Assembly (NCBI GenBank): GCA_051530055.1
Contig: CM121341.1
Location: forward strand, 15,066,001-15,130,000
Direction of reading: 5' to 3'
DNA: 64,000 nucleotides
Source: Neoechinorhynchus agilis
Taxonomy: Eukaryota > Acanthocephala
A model generated the notes under the pieces. The model did no database searches. It saw nothing but the letters and a program-made list of their open reading frames with translations, and was not told the origin of the DNA. The stretch's first letter is position 1. Each line of letters starts with the position of its first letter. A program made the position numbers and the translations under genes. Shown here one piece after another: positions 23,421-35,254 of the stretch.

Positions 23421-23630
23421 GCACAATTTCTTCCACATATCGCCCCTTTTTCACACGAACACAACACTCGTAATCCTAATTCGTTCCACCTTCCTATACC
23501 TCGCACCTCCCTATATCTAACGCTCCTTTTTCCATGCTACCCAATCATCTCGTATATCATAACCTGAAATGCACTTAAGGAAAGACCAACCTCACAAGCT
23601 CTCCTGCAAACAATATCCGCCAATCCCCAC

Positions 23631-23774
23631 CCGAACGGACATCCACCAACCGGATATTCTCAAACGAACGGGCATCCCCCGACGGGATATTCCCACCTGA
23701 ACCAACATACCCTGACTGGATGGATCCGCCCGATTGAAAATACCCCGACCGGATAATCCCATCTTAACGGATAC
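23631..23774 (+). repeat. degenerate ~33-bp minisatellite in LINE 3' UTR
   Basis: About 4.5 degenerate units of the form GAACGGGCATCCCCCGACGG plus GATATTCCCACCT, spaced 33-34 bp apart. It lies in the 3' UTR of the Jockey/CR1-like LINE and may be part of that element. Confidence 0.55.
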
Positions 23775-23883
23775 GCTTTTCTTTTGAACAACTCAGAACT
23801 CGAGTGCTTATTATGACCCAAAGGTACATGGGTCATATTCTTTGTACATATTTTTTTAACAATAAACGTGTTATTATTATTAA

Positions 23884-24215
23884 TGTTCCTGCATTCGAAA
23901 CGTCAGTAATTCGCCTGAGTCTCTTCGACAATCGGTTGACCAGGTCCTAAACTGCGGTACAAAACGACCCGAATGTCTCAACGCCAAAGTGAACGAAATA
24001 ATGATTTCGACCCACGTCCCCGTATTTCGTCTTTTTTGCGATCCTCCACAGAAGTTGCTGCTCTTCCCCCAGTTTAACAACGGAGAATATTTTATGTTGC
24101 TGGCTTCGAGCGTGTCCACTTGACGTCCTTGAGAAGTAAATCGTAATTCTATGCACCGAAATGGCAATAAAAACGAACACAATGCGCAAATCATTTGGGG
24201 TCAAAATTAGTTATT
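23884..24215 (-). mobile_element. R2-like LINE 3' fragment
   Basis: Minus-strand frames match the C-terminal end of copy A: VDTLEASNIKYS corresponds to VDTLAASNIPYS, and GDVGRNHYFVHFGVETFGSF corresponds to the YFVPFGVETYGAL region. It is a short 5'-truncated fragment that starts immediately after the simple tail of the preceding LINE. Confidence 0.7.
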
Positions 24216-24338
24216 ACCACTCGAATGTTTAAGTCTCAAGAATTCCTGCAGATGAAATAGACGCAGGTAGAGATCAGACAAAACTCCAGATTCGCCTTAA
24301 GCATTTGCCTTGAAAGCATAGATGGTTTCCTGATACGT

Positions 24339-24540
24339 AAGGTCAAGGACATTGGAGTCGCTCACGTTGAACGGTAGATCCATAAGCCGAACGTCGTTGA
24401 GGAGTGTAACAGTATTTGATGGAGTTCACCCACTTGCTTAAGGTCAAGGACATTGGAGTCGCTCACGTTGAACGGTAGATCCATAAGCCGAACGTCGTTG
24501 AGGAGTGTAACAGTATTTGATGGAGTTCACCCACTTGCTA
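24339..24540 (+). repeat. 101-bp perfect-looking tandem duplication
   Basis: Two adjacent units (24339-24439 and 24440-24540) beginning AAGGTCAAGGACATTGGAGT and ending at CACCCACTTGCT. I see no difference between them apart from the junction base, so the duplication is recent or an assembly artefact. The unit shows no coding sense. The region 24541-25156 has no recognised feature. Confidence 0.8.
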
Positions 24541-25156
24541 GGCCAGGATTATGTGAGATTTATAAACCGCTAAACAACGGTATCCTTGGCCTTAATGAAG
24601 ACTACATAAAAGGCGCCACAGAGCGTTCAATATAGAAGTAGATGTCGACAGATTTTGTGCCGTCGTAAAGTTTTTGTACCGGTTGTAAAACTGGACCTTT
24701 GCGCAAATGAAAGTGTCTACGATTCTTGAACCGTTTCGTTTGCAGTGTTGTTACGTTGAATAAATAATCTTCCAGGTTGCACGAAAGCGATAGTGAATGA
24801 CAGGTCCAAATAAATCTAACGAATCTTTATAAAATTAGCAAGTCAAAATGTATTTCATGTTTTTGCTCTCAGAGAAATAGGAAATTCAATATTGTAATTC
24901 TGGCAAATTCGATAATTTTAGATGACGCATACTATTAAACATTTAAAATATGGACTAAAACGCTTAATATTTGTACACAGATTTGTCCTTTACGTAAAGA
25001 AAAATGATTTAATTTTAATATTTAGTCCTCCGCGCGTGGGCTTAAGAATTGCTTGTAAGTTTTCTATAACACGAGTTTACATTGTACAAAATATACGAGC
25101 ATTTCCGTTATTTCGCCTTAAGCGTTCAACTTTCAAGTGTCTAAAAAAAATTTCAG

Positions 25157-27756
25157 ACATGAAATCATTCACACCGCCGCTCTGGATCACTCAGTTGCCG
25201 TCCTGATGTAACGTTTGAAAGGATTCAATCTTCAAAGTAGGAAAAGTTAAAATATATAGTTAGTTTCTTCCGTGTAAAAAACCCAGCCATCGGGGTGACT
25301 CGCTGCCGGTCCCAAGTTCGGACAAGTGGGGAGGGTTGGAGTCAGAAAGTGCGCCCGGCCGTAAACCTTGAGGCAAAAACATATCAGCAATGTCAAGTCT
25401 AATACCTCCGATCGATCGGGCTAGGGGCGTTCCCTTCATGCGACGCGCGAACCCGGCGCCCGAAGTTTGTGAAATTATTCAGGGTTACCGGATCAACGAC
25501 GGGTCCGACTAAAGAAGCGAGTCGCTTTCAAAATACGAATTAGCGCCCTGAACGTAGGTTCAATGACCAAGAGAAGCAGGGAAGTGGCCGATCTGATGAG
25601 CAGGAGAAAAAATCGAAATTCTTGGCGTCCAGGATATCAGATGGAAGGGAGGGAAGGCTTAAGAATTAGGCTACCGATTTAAATTGTTCTATCGTGGAGG
25701 AGCAAGTGGTAGGAACGGAGTGGGTGTCATGGTATCAAAGGACCTAGTGCACAACGGCGTAGAGGTGATACGAACAAGCGATCGGGTAATGATGCTGAAG
25801 GTAAGTGTTAACGGCGAAGCCACAACAATAGTTTCTGCGTACGCCCCACAACTCGGTTGTAGTGAAGAGAAGGAGGAATTTTGGCTGGATTTATCGGAAG
25901 TGACAAGGCCAATGGAGCGTCGATGCGTGATAATCGGCGATTTCAACGGGCACGTGGGGCCGAGAGATGGATACGAGCGAATTCATGGAGGACACAATGT
26001 AGGATCAAGGAACGCCGAAGGTATAAGACTATTGGATTACGCAGCAGCGTTGGAGCTGCGTATTTCCATTACATAATTCAAAAAAGACCCACGGCACCTT
26101 TACACATACTCAAGCGGTGGAAGATCAAGCCAAATCGATTTCATTTTGTATCCGATAGGGAGATGGGACGCCACGCAACATAGAGTGCTCGTGATGGACC
26201 TCAATATTCGAGGGAAAGCCAAACAGCCGACAACGAGCGTTGCGCCGAAAATCAAGTAGTGGAGGGAAAATGGTGCTCACCCAGAAATTGAGCGAGAATG
26301 TTGCTGAACTGGAACACTGATGGAATGAGACAGCCGAAGCGATTCGTAGTGAGGCAAAGAACATCCTTGGAATGACATCGGAAAACCTCCTCCCCAAAAC
26401 TAAGAGGCATTGTGGTGGAATCCAGTCAGCCAGGAAAAGTTGGGATTTTAACGTTTCGGCCTCGAATGCAGACGCTTACAAACAGGCAAAAAAAGAATTC
26501 CGCACGAGAATGCGCCAAAGCCAAGAGGGAAGCTGATAACGACTTGTACGAGCAATTACAGCGAGGGAGTTGGCTGTGGCAATCCCTGGGAGTCTTCAGA
26601 ATAAAGTCGCTCACGAGGCTCTTTCAGAAGATAGATATGGAGGAAAAGATCCCGTCGGAATGGTAGGGAAGCATATTGATACCGATCTTCAAAGGCCAAG
26701 GAGATGTTCTGCAGTGTAGGAGCAACTGCGGCATCAAACTTATGTCTCACACAATGAAACTGTGGGAACGAATGATCGATCACAGGATTAGAGAGGAGAT
26801 CCCGGCAGAAGTACAATCGACGCAATATTCGTGCTAAGGCAGCTGTATGAGAGGTTCAGTGACGTACGATATGGTCCCTCGAGATCTGGTGTGGTCATGC
26901 CTCAGGAAAAGGAATTCTGCCGAACACTATGTCGCCGCGGCCACAGCTGAACGACCGACTATTTCCGAGTCTCCGTGGGTCTGCAACAGGGTTCGGCATT
27001 GAGCCCATTCTTGTTCGCGATCGTGATAAACGTCCTAGGAAATGCGGAAAGAGAAATGATGGCGCCATGGACGATACTATTCGCGGATGATTTGGTGCTC
27101 ACAGCTAAGGGCGTGGACACGCGGAGGAATTTGCTGGAGAATTGGCGACAGCGATTAGAGAGCAACGGATTGAGAGTCAGCAGGTGCAAAACAAGTAACC
27201 TCGATATGCAAGGAACTCAGGTTGAAATGATGAACACCTTCGAATATTTTGGCAGCCTGTTGAACATGCAGTGTGAGCTCGCACCAGAGATCGGACAAAG
27301 AGTTCAATGCGGGTGGAACAACTGGAGGACGACTCCCGAACAAGCTGAAACGGCGGGTGTACAAGGCAGTAGTGCGACCCGCCATGCTTTACGGAGCAGA
27401 GGCGTGGGCTACGAAGAAGGAAAACGTTCAACGATTAGCAGTGAACGAAATGCGGATGCTGAGATGGTCCGCAGGATTGACACGCAAGCATCGAGTGCCC
27501 AATGAGGAGGTGCGATAGCTGTTTGCTGTCGAGCCGATCGAGGAGGCAATCGCTAAGAGGCGGATGCAATGGTACCTGCAAGTGACGCAAGCAGATGAAG
27601 ACGCCTGGGTGAATAGTGCATGGAGAATCGATCTCGAGGGGAGGAGGAGAAGAACGAAGACGACAATGATGAAAAGATCAACCTCTCAAGTGAGAGAAAA
27701 GTTCAAAGAAATGTGAAGATAACCATTGTGTTTCAAGACTGCAAGCAATAAATTAT
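25157..27756 (+). mobile_element. RTE-type LINE, near full length but broken
   Basis: 5' UTR with the RTE-type block CTGCCGGTCCCAAGTTCGGA (25311). An apurinic-like endonuclease frame at 25684-26076 has VSAYAPQLGC, VIIGDFNGHVG and DYAAALELRI. RT blocks are FAIVINVLG preceded by GLQQGSALSPF near 26975 and FADDLVLTAKG near 27080; the C-terminal RTE signature is AMLYGAEAWATKKENVQRLA with NEMRMLRW near 27385-27460. The ORF is interrupted by frame changes and by missing RT blocks between about 26680 and 26960. It ends AATAAATTATAAATGT near 27755. The first 120 bp recur directly downstream at 27757-27880. Confidence 0.8.
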
Positions 27757-27880
27757 AAATGTCATGAAATCATTCACATCGCCGCTCTGGATAACTCAGC
27801 TGCCGCCCTGGTATGACGGTCGAAAGGACGGAGCTAGACTAATGTTTTGTAAGAATGTTTGTTGTAGTTTCTTCCGTGTA
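27757..27880 (+). repeat. second RTE 5' end (head repeat) after the LINE
   Basis: CATGAAATCATTCAC, then GCCGCTCTGGAT.ACTCAG.TG and AGTTTCTTCCGTGTAAA repeat the start of the RTE LINE at 25157-25278. The LINE is therefore bounded by direct repeats of about 120 bp. This fits a head-to-tail neighbour of which only the 5' end remains. Confidence 0.7.
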
Positions 27881-28058
27881 AAGCTACGAAAATCGCATCC
27901 GTGGCAACTTTTGCGATAGTGTGCAAATCACAGGTAATTTATCATGTTACGAAAGTCGTTCTTAACGTAGCTCGTTTAAGGCTATTTCATTGAGCAAAAA
28001 GTTCAAGATTTTCCGCACACATGATTCTTCCGTATTATATTGTTCATTTGGTTCGTAG

Positions 28059-30090
28059 ATGAAGTGTAATCTTAAAACTCTCGATAACCTCAAAATGGAC
28101 GACTTGATCTTAGAAAAGGAAAAACGTTGTCTTTCAGTAATTGAAACCCAAAATTCTTTCACTGAGAGACACACTATGACTGTCAAAAATCCATTACCTT
28201 ACTATTCCTCAAAAACGTCTTTTCGGAATCTCGCTATTAAAATTTTGTGCGAAGATTTCGTTTTAGTCAGTAGAAACGCACCCAGTATTCGGGATTGTTT
28301 GTGGATTAAAAATCTCCCGGATAATTGTTCAAAAAGTGACATAATGGATTTACTGAGCAGAAATGACAAGGTAACTAAGGTTTTTGCAAAACGCACTTTT
28401 TAATAAACAGCTTCCGAAAATATTTAGCTGGGGAATAGCTTTAAAGTTTTATTGTCTCATTCTCATGCTTTTAGCCATTTGTAGGGTAAGGTTTAATGGC
28501 GTGAATGCTAAATATTATTCAATTCCGTCGCTTATGGAGAGCCCTTAATTTTATATAATCTTAACTATCTCCTCACAATTGCATAATTAATAAGCAAATA
28601 AAGTCTTAGAAAGAAGGAAGAAATGGGGCCAAAATTATTTCTAAATCCGCTTAAATTAGTTGTGGCTTTGAGGTGGCATCATAAGTGACTTCTTAAAATT
28701 TTAATGAATACTCTGAAAATTGAAGCTTTTATAAACCAGAACTTGGCTAATATAGTTAAAGAAACAACATTTCAATACAGTGGGGCATTATTTATCCCAA
28801 TTGATTGGAACCGGAAATCATTCGGATAAGAGATTTCTCTGGATAACCGAAACCGCAATGTGATATATGCAGTTTTGAAAGCTCAACTACAAATATCATA
28901 GTTGCCCGGGAAGTTATTTAAAAAAGCAAAATGTTGGTTGAATTACATAATTTTAGCTTTATTGTTGAAAATAATCATTTAGTAGAATTGTGGTCAGTAT
29001 ACTTCCTGGCATGACATATTTTAGTGATTGAACTAGAATTCTAATTCGACTATCCCGAAGGATTTTCTATAGTTGATAATCACTTACTTGATCTCTATAC
29101 TATTGTACACCTGCGTTTTTTCGCTGCAAGGTCTCTGATTCTCTTCTAGTAGCGATATTTGAGCAGGGCAGGAACCCCTATAAAATTAAAGTTTCAGATA
29201 ATCGACGTTCCGGTGTATTTAAGCCTTTTGAATTTAAGAACAACCTGTGACTATTTTTGTTTTTAAAATCCAATTACGCCTCACTAATACCGTGATCTTT
29301 AAAGGAAATCCGTGTACGAATTGTGAGAAAAGAAGATAGTCCTAACGGCGAATGTTGTGCGTTTGTGGTTTCTGATTGGTGTGTAGATGCCATGATTGAT
29401 ATGTTCGACAGTGTAGACTTAAATGGCAAAATAATTGAGTGCATCAGAGGTGATCAAGGAGATGGCCTTACTACTAAAGACCGCCGAACACTGAGTGAAT
29501 TACGGTTTCTACGAGCTCTAGGAATTAAATTTCGAATCATGCGTTTGAAACAACGGCAAGATGAGAACCGTTTAAAAAAAGCAGAACGTAGTTTAAATCG
29601 AAAGGAATATCAAACAATGACATTACGAGATGTTGTCATCAACGAACAAAGAGATGTCCGCGATGAACAACTCCGTCTCATTGGTGACAGAGAGCAACTA
29701 GCGACGAGGTTGGTGGCCATCGAACAACTGGAAGTGGAATGTGACTACATTGGTAGCGAAGTGGACACGCTAAAGCAATATGTAGATGCTAGAAATGACG
29801 GAAATCCTGGGATTTTACCTCCAACTTTTCAGCGTTTCGCACAACAAAGTTGCGTTGATGACAATGTTGATTGGGCTGACATTTACAACTATCGCAATCA
29901 TTTCAACGGAGGAATGGGGTTCCGGCAAGCGTTCGGACGAAGAAGAGCTCCTGGTGTATGGACGAGACGGGGGCGAGAGCGACGGAGTAATCCCGATTAC
30001 CATACGCTGTCTGACCTTGCGCCTACTTACAGGGAGAGTTTAGAGTTTGGCAATGATCCTTGGACTGCTACACAAAATCCTACACAGTAA
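28059..30090 (+). CDS. RRM and coiled-coil protein, function unknown
   Basis: Exons 28059-28370 and 29305-30090, joined by a GT-AG intron of 934 nt in phase 0, give 365 aa. The intron splits an RNA-recognition motif: strand 1 CLWIKNLPDNCSKSDIMDLL (residues about 80-100), then after the junction EIRVRIVRKEDSPNGECCAF with VVSDWCVDAMIDMF, the RNP1-like strand 3 and helix 2. RNP1 has CAF in place of a second aromatic. A charged helical region (residues about 160-250) follows, likely coiled coil, then an Arg/Gly-rich patch (GRRRAPGVWTRRGRERR). Probably an RNA-binding nuclear protein; I cannot name the orthologue. The ATG directly follows GGTTCGTAG. Confidence 0.7.
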
Positions 30091-31270
30091 AGCACAATTT
30101 TTCTCTACGCATAGTACTTCTAAGACTCATTTGCAATAAGTAACCTACCTTTTTAAGGGAATAAGACACTTTCAAATTAATTGACGCAAAACAGGTAATA
30201 AGTTTCAATTGTGCTGTCACTTGGGACGCTTATCAGATCCGGGTTAATCCTGTCTGTCTGGTGGGAGATTCTGACGCACCAACGTTGTCTCTTGTTCCAG
30301 GGAGTAAGCTTACGTTAGCGAATTTCACTGAAACGTGGAATATTGGTCACTAACGTAGGCAAATAGAGCACGAAAATTGAAGTGTCTTTGGCACAAGTTT
30401 GCCCTTCCACTTGAGGCGTCAGGTTGCAGCCCAACTGCTTGCAGAGTCAGACTTACTAAACTACGGTCGCTACGGCTCTGCTGTCTTCCCTGTTTCCTGA
30501 GGTTCTGCAACCTTGGGCACGTCCATCATCGTGAATCTACCAAAGAAAAATCTTGGCCAATGAGATTCCATTGGCCAAGACACCGAACATAGTTGCTAAA
30601 AGCAAATATGGCTCCCATTGGGTCACTTGAGCCAACGGATTGTGGAGCGACGTTCGCTCGCTCAACAAATGGGGGGCGCACTTTTCTTCAACTCGGAGAC
30701 TATCTTGGCGGTTTCTGACGTTCCAGAAATCACTGAGCTGGAGTCGCGCGGTTTATGGGTTAGCACAGAAACATCAGATGTCGGGACTGGCCGACAGCTG
30801 AGATCACTGCACGATCTCCATTTTAATGGCATCAAATATCGCTGCGTGTAAGCATTCCAGAATGTTCCGGAAAGGCATCCTCCTACATAATCGATGGGAT
30901 AATTCATTAAATGATCTCTTGATTCTCTGCAGGAAGACAATTTATCATGTGATGCGCTTGTTGCTGGCAAATTGAAATCCATCTTCATACTTCAACAACT
31001 GAAGAATGTCCTCGTCAATTGGTAGCTGGAATGACTATTGTACTTGTCAATATTCTATAATACTTATACTACAAAGCAATTTCTAAAAAATCAAATCCAT
31101 TCTAAAAATTTGCGCATCGTGATGAATTTTCAGAATGATGGAATAAGCTAACATCCCACCATCCGTTAAGGGATACTCACGAAAAAATACAAGTTCAAAA
31201 ACTGTCAATGTCGTTCATGCGAGTGTTGGGAAGGATATTACAGGAGGTGCCAGTTTGTGTGATAGGACCA
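30091..31270. other. unassigned region
   Basis: No supported gene. A 28-bp perfect hairpin is present at about 30552-30580 (CTTGGCCAATG...CATTGGCCAAG). Short frames such as 30618-30851 have no recognised domain. Confidence 0.4.
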
Positions 31271-32560
31271 CTTCGTCTATCATAACCTTGCGACCAGTGT
31301 GAGGGGAAATGCTATCTCTAGTGAGCCACCAACATCTACTACTGAAGATTGCAGGCTCTTCGGAAAAGATCTGAATCCGGTTCTCGTTAAGCAAAAGGCT
31401 TTATATTCATTTTTCACGAACGGGGCTGAGAACGTTTCCGAAACTATTCTTTCGCTGATGTCTCACTACCCGAAAATGATACTATCTTCGACTCTTCGAA
31501 ACGTTTGTGGGCAACGAAGCGGATTGCACACTCAATTTGCGGTTACTACCGGATCAACTAAATTGAGTGCTTCTTGAGTGCATTTTAGATGGACTGAAGA
31601 AGACCTACGCGAAGGCCGAAATTTATCAAATAAATCAACTATTATAATTCGCTATAATTAAGTAAATGATGAACATCTTTACAAATCTTAAAAGAGATTT
31701 TTCTGCGGGCGGCTTTACAATGTCGGTTTTACCAACGGTTATCAAGCCTGAGCAAAGCTGCAATCGAACTTCTGCCAATCTTCTTATCAAAAATTGGACA
31801 ACGGTGCATACCGAACCTTATGACTGATGATAAGTACTCATCGACCATCAAAAATTTAGATTATGCTCTTCCAAGTGAGCTTAAGGAGTGTCATTCAAAA
31901 TCGCCCAAAGGAGTTGTCTTGACTGCAGTTCTGACCGCTCCCCGCCAAAACATCTTTTCCATCCGGCGATATCACGGGCACATTACATCTTCAATCTAAT
32001 CTTCCCAAAGAGAATGATGGATGATGAAATGGTGATACGTCGTTTGTTTGAGTACGCGGTTGATGGTTACACATTTAAATTGAAAAAATCTTTCTCTAAT
32101 TTGATTTGTCAGCTACACAATCTGATTACCAGCCCGTTCGCAAGTACCGAGAATATCTTCATCTCCTCTATTGATGTTGACTTAACAGACCACATCAATT
32201 TGACTACTCATGATTCTAGGATTGAGGTAACTACTCGTACAGTACTTCTCAGGGCCTAGAAGGCGATAGAAAGTCTTCTCTCTGGGAGTCTGGAGCAAGT
32301 GACAGGCCATGTTCGGATTACTTCTTTCATCGACAAACCAAGTCTAGCCCTTAAAGTATCTCCCGTTCCATCAAAGATTAATGTGAAATCTTCATTCTCG
32401 GAAACTACAAAGGCAGAGATAACTTTTGAGGCCAAAACTGTGTTTCCAGAAACGTAGGTTAAGAAAGCCGGAAATCGATTGCACGATAAGCTGAAAGATT
32501 TCGTTCAGATCAAAAAGGAATATACCCTCACTAAGCTCAATGAATATCAACAATAGATTT
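31270..32560 (+). pseudogene. decayed coding-like tract, unidentified
   Basis: Successive plus-strand frames read like protein with frame shifts and stops between them: CRLFGKDLNPVLVKQKALYS near 31350, FTNGAENVSETILSLMSHYP near 31415, MMDDEMVIRRLFEYAVDGYT near 32017, FISSIDVDLTDHINLTTHDS near 32157, ITSFIDKPSLALKVSPVPSK near 32318 and LHDKLKDFVQIKKEYTLTKL near 32480. Composition is like real protein, but I recognise no family. It may be a dead host gene or a transposon-carried gene. Confidence 0.4.
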
Positions 32561-32744
32561 CAACCGCGACCGTTTTCTGTCAGAAGCGTCCAAATGATAG
32601 TGTTGAAGTAGTCGCTAGATGACATCTTAGAATGTGGATCTAAGACGTCCGCCAGCCTGCAAATCCTGGAGCAACTAATGGAAGAAGTAGAGATGATGGT
32701 CCATCTAGAAGACATTAATCTTCTAACATCTTACAAAGAAGATC

Positions 32745-34745
32745 TGGATATCGACTGAACGCTCTTGATTTCGGATCGCCAGTGATTCGTCTCAATCTCT
32801 TAGACAATTGCTTGACCAGGTGCTGAGCCGCAGTAAGAAACGACCCGAGCGTCCCAAAGGGAACAAAATAATGCTTTCGACCCAGGTCCCTGTATTTTGT
32901 CCTTTTGCATTCCTCAGCGGCGGTTGCTGCTCCCCTTGGTTTAATGGTGACGAATTTTATGCTGCTGGCTGCGAGCGTGTCCACGCACGTGGCATCCCAG
33001 AGAAAGCATTTTCCTTCTCGCCACGGGAATACTGTGACACCGTCCGGTCTACGGCCATCGAGTCGGCAAAGATTGTTCGGCTCTAAGATGTTGGGCGCAT
33101 TCACAGTATTCAGGGCACGACTAAGAATTGCGTTATCTTCGGCGTGTCGAAAGTACCTCCCGCCTGATTGCCGGCAGACGAGACCATGGCGTCCCGATGG
33201 TTACATGGCCGCTCCGCAACGGCAGCGATAGGATGGCCCCAGGGATAGAATTGATCACTCCAGACCGGTTAAGTCTTCTAGGAAGCTGCATTTTTGGTTC
33301 TAATGCTTAAGCAGAGATTGTCAATCCTCAACCGCAATTTTCGGTGCTGTGCAAACGAGTTGGTGAAGTATCGTCACGCGAGGCTCTGTTCCTGATCAAA
33401 AACACCCTCTTCATTCCAAAACTGCTGTATAAACTGCGCACAGCACCTTTTTTAGGCACAAGGATAAGCTGCCAAAATTTGACGAGACGGTGAAAGCCTC
33501 TCTCGAGAAAATTTGAAATACTCAGCTGTAGGACGAGGCCTAGCGTCAAGCGTCCTTGCATGTGTCGTCCGGCGGTTTGAGTATCAGAAAAGCAGCCGAT
33601 ACTTCACTACTTAAGCGTTAGAACCAAAAATGCAGCTTCCCAGAGGACTCAACCGGTCTAGAGTTATCAACTCTATCCCGGGGGCCAGGTTCTGAAAATC
33701 TTTCACGATGGTTCTTCCACGTTCATCACTAAAATCTCGCATTTCGCAGCATTCGATTCAATGCCCATTTTCGCCGTCTCCTTCATGAGTGTCTCAAAAT
33801 CACGCAGTACTACAGAGGGGTTCATCCAAGTGCCAGCCGTTAAAGCTGGACTGGAAAGAGTGCGCAACGGGATTGACGGCTAGTAAGAAGGCAATTGGGT
33901 CCAAAGGATCCCTTTGTTGAACTCCTCTTTCTGTTCACAAAATCTAGTTATTGAACAGCAAGGGAGTTGAAGTCCCATAAGCATTAGCGAAATGCGTGAT
34001 TACTAACTACTTCGTGCAAGTCTGCTAGGTGAACTGTGTTGAATGCATTTTTGAAATCACATTTTAAGATCACGCACGGCTGAGCCACAAGGTGTACAGC
34101 AGCCTAACTGAGTAGGGCGCAGCAGTATCCCTACTTTTTCTGCGGTCCTTTTATTTAAAATTTTTGCTGTTAAGCGGTGCAGAGTTGTCCAATTGCAATG
34201 GGACGAATCCCACCTTCCTTTATCGTGAGGGCACACAAAGTTGCACCGGAAAATAGTTCAATTGCTTTCGGAATCAACTCTCCCCCTGTAAATTGGTCGA
34301 CTAGGCGTGCCCATGCATCTCCAAGAGACTGGGCAGCGTCACCTATTGAAAAGGAAGTCATATCCTTTAGGTGTTGTGACCGGAGCCTGTCAAGCCCCAT
34401 AGCTGATCCGTTAGCAAAAGAGGAGATTACCATCTTCACTTCTGATTTCGATGATAAAACATAAGGGATCGTATCGAAGGAGTAAGATTTAACGAAAAGC
34501 TACCGACCGCCGTTACTCGGATGTTTGGAACGACGAGTTCGTAAAGCTTCTTCGTTATCTTTGGCGTGACTGCCCAATGATAAAAGACGAATCGCTCCTC
34601 TCACATCTCCGTCTGCGAGCTTCGAAGAAACGCGTCTCTTCGTATCCCAGCCGCTTGAGGTGGATAAGAGTGTCATAGTGGAGTTTTTAATCGATTGCAA
34701 CCACCTCACTCCGCTGGACCGAGGGCGCTGAAGTATGGAATATTC
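32745..34745 (-). mobile_element. R2-like LINE copy B, with inverted middle segment
   Basis: The minus strand at 32745-33105 encodes the endonuclease end (DGRRPDGVTVFPWREGKCFL with WDATCVDTLAAS), and 33608-34745 encodes the front of the RT (GLDRLRSQHLKDMTSFS and the start of the fingers). Between them, 33185-33600 is on the plus strand (PGIELIT.DRLSLLGSCIFG, then LFIPKLLYKLRTA). The block PGIELIT..CIFG occurs twice, plus at about 33238 and minus at about 33660, so the two halves meet head to head. It is related to copy A at 17800-21490 but diverged and broken. Confidence 0.7.
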
Positions 34746-34996
34746 CCTTCGATTTCAATGTTGCTGCTCTAATGGAAACGTGGTTTTCGAATCCAATCGA
34801 GCAGATCTTCAAGATAGCTGTTACTTTCTGGAACCCAATCTGCGTTGAGGAAATCTATGTAGTGAACTCTAATGCATAGATCAACCACTTCCCCCTTCTG
34901 GGTAGCTTCAAACAGCAGTCCAATAAACTGCTCACGCTCGTGACTATCACATTGGATGAAAGCTCGAAGACAGTTGAGAGATTTGTGTATTCTTTT

Positions 34997-35254
34997 AGGC
35001 TCAATGTACCTTTCGCTGCTGCTTTGCGATTCACATAGTGCTATGATCCTGGTTACTACACCTTAGTATAAAATGATGATGTAGCCTTGCCAATGCTTAA
35101 TAGCACGCCGACCGGCGAACCTGTTGATCGTATCCTTTGCTGCTACCACGAATTCTCTGGACCAGCAAGTTTTAGGAAGGCTCAATGTACCTTTCGCTGC
35201 TGCTTTGCGATTCACATAGCGCTATGATCCTGGTTACTACACCTTAGTATAAAA
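34997..35254 (+). repeat. 76-bp direct repeat, 180-bp spacing
   Basis: The block GGCTCAATGTACCTTTCGCT through CACCTTAGTATAAAA occurs at about 34998-35073 and again at about 35178-35254, with one clear difference (AGTG/AGCG). The sequence between is unrelated. Function unknown. Confidence 0.75.

Larger units (their letters stand above)
21530..23882 (+). mobile_element. Jockey/CR1-like LINE, decayed, with nested element
   Basis: Reverse-transcriptase motifs LTKGVPQGAVLSPLRFSIFL near 22335 and YANDLTLI (from the canonical YADD) near 22436. The typical ORF2 ending RNPNSFHLPIPRTSLYL is at about 23471-23525. The 3' UTR has a hairpin (ATGACCC...GGGTCAT, 23812-23835) and ends in a TTA-type simple tail (23868-23882), as in this group. 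The C-terminal coding part is separated from the RT by an inserted Penelope-like fragment (about 22905-23420). Multiple frame changes mark it as dead. Confidence 0.7.

Noticed and set aside
30552-30580. Perfect short hairpin as a terminator or miRNA
   Set aside because: Arms of only 11 bp with no conserved context; not enough to call a miRNA, and rho-independent terminators do not apply here.
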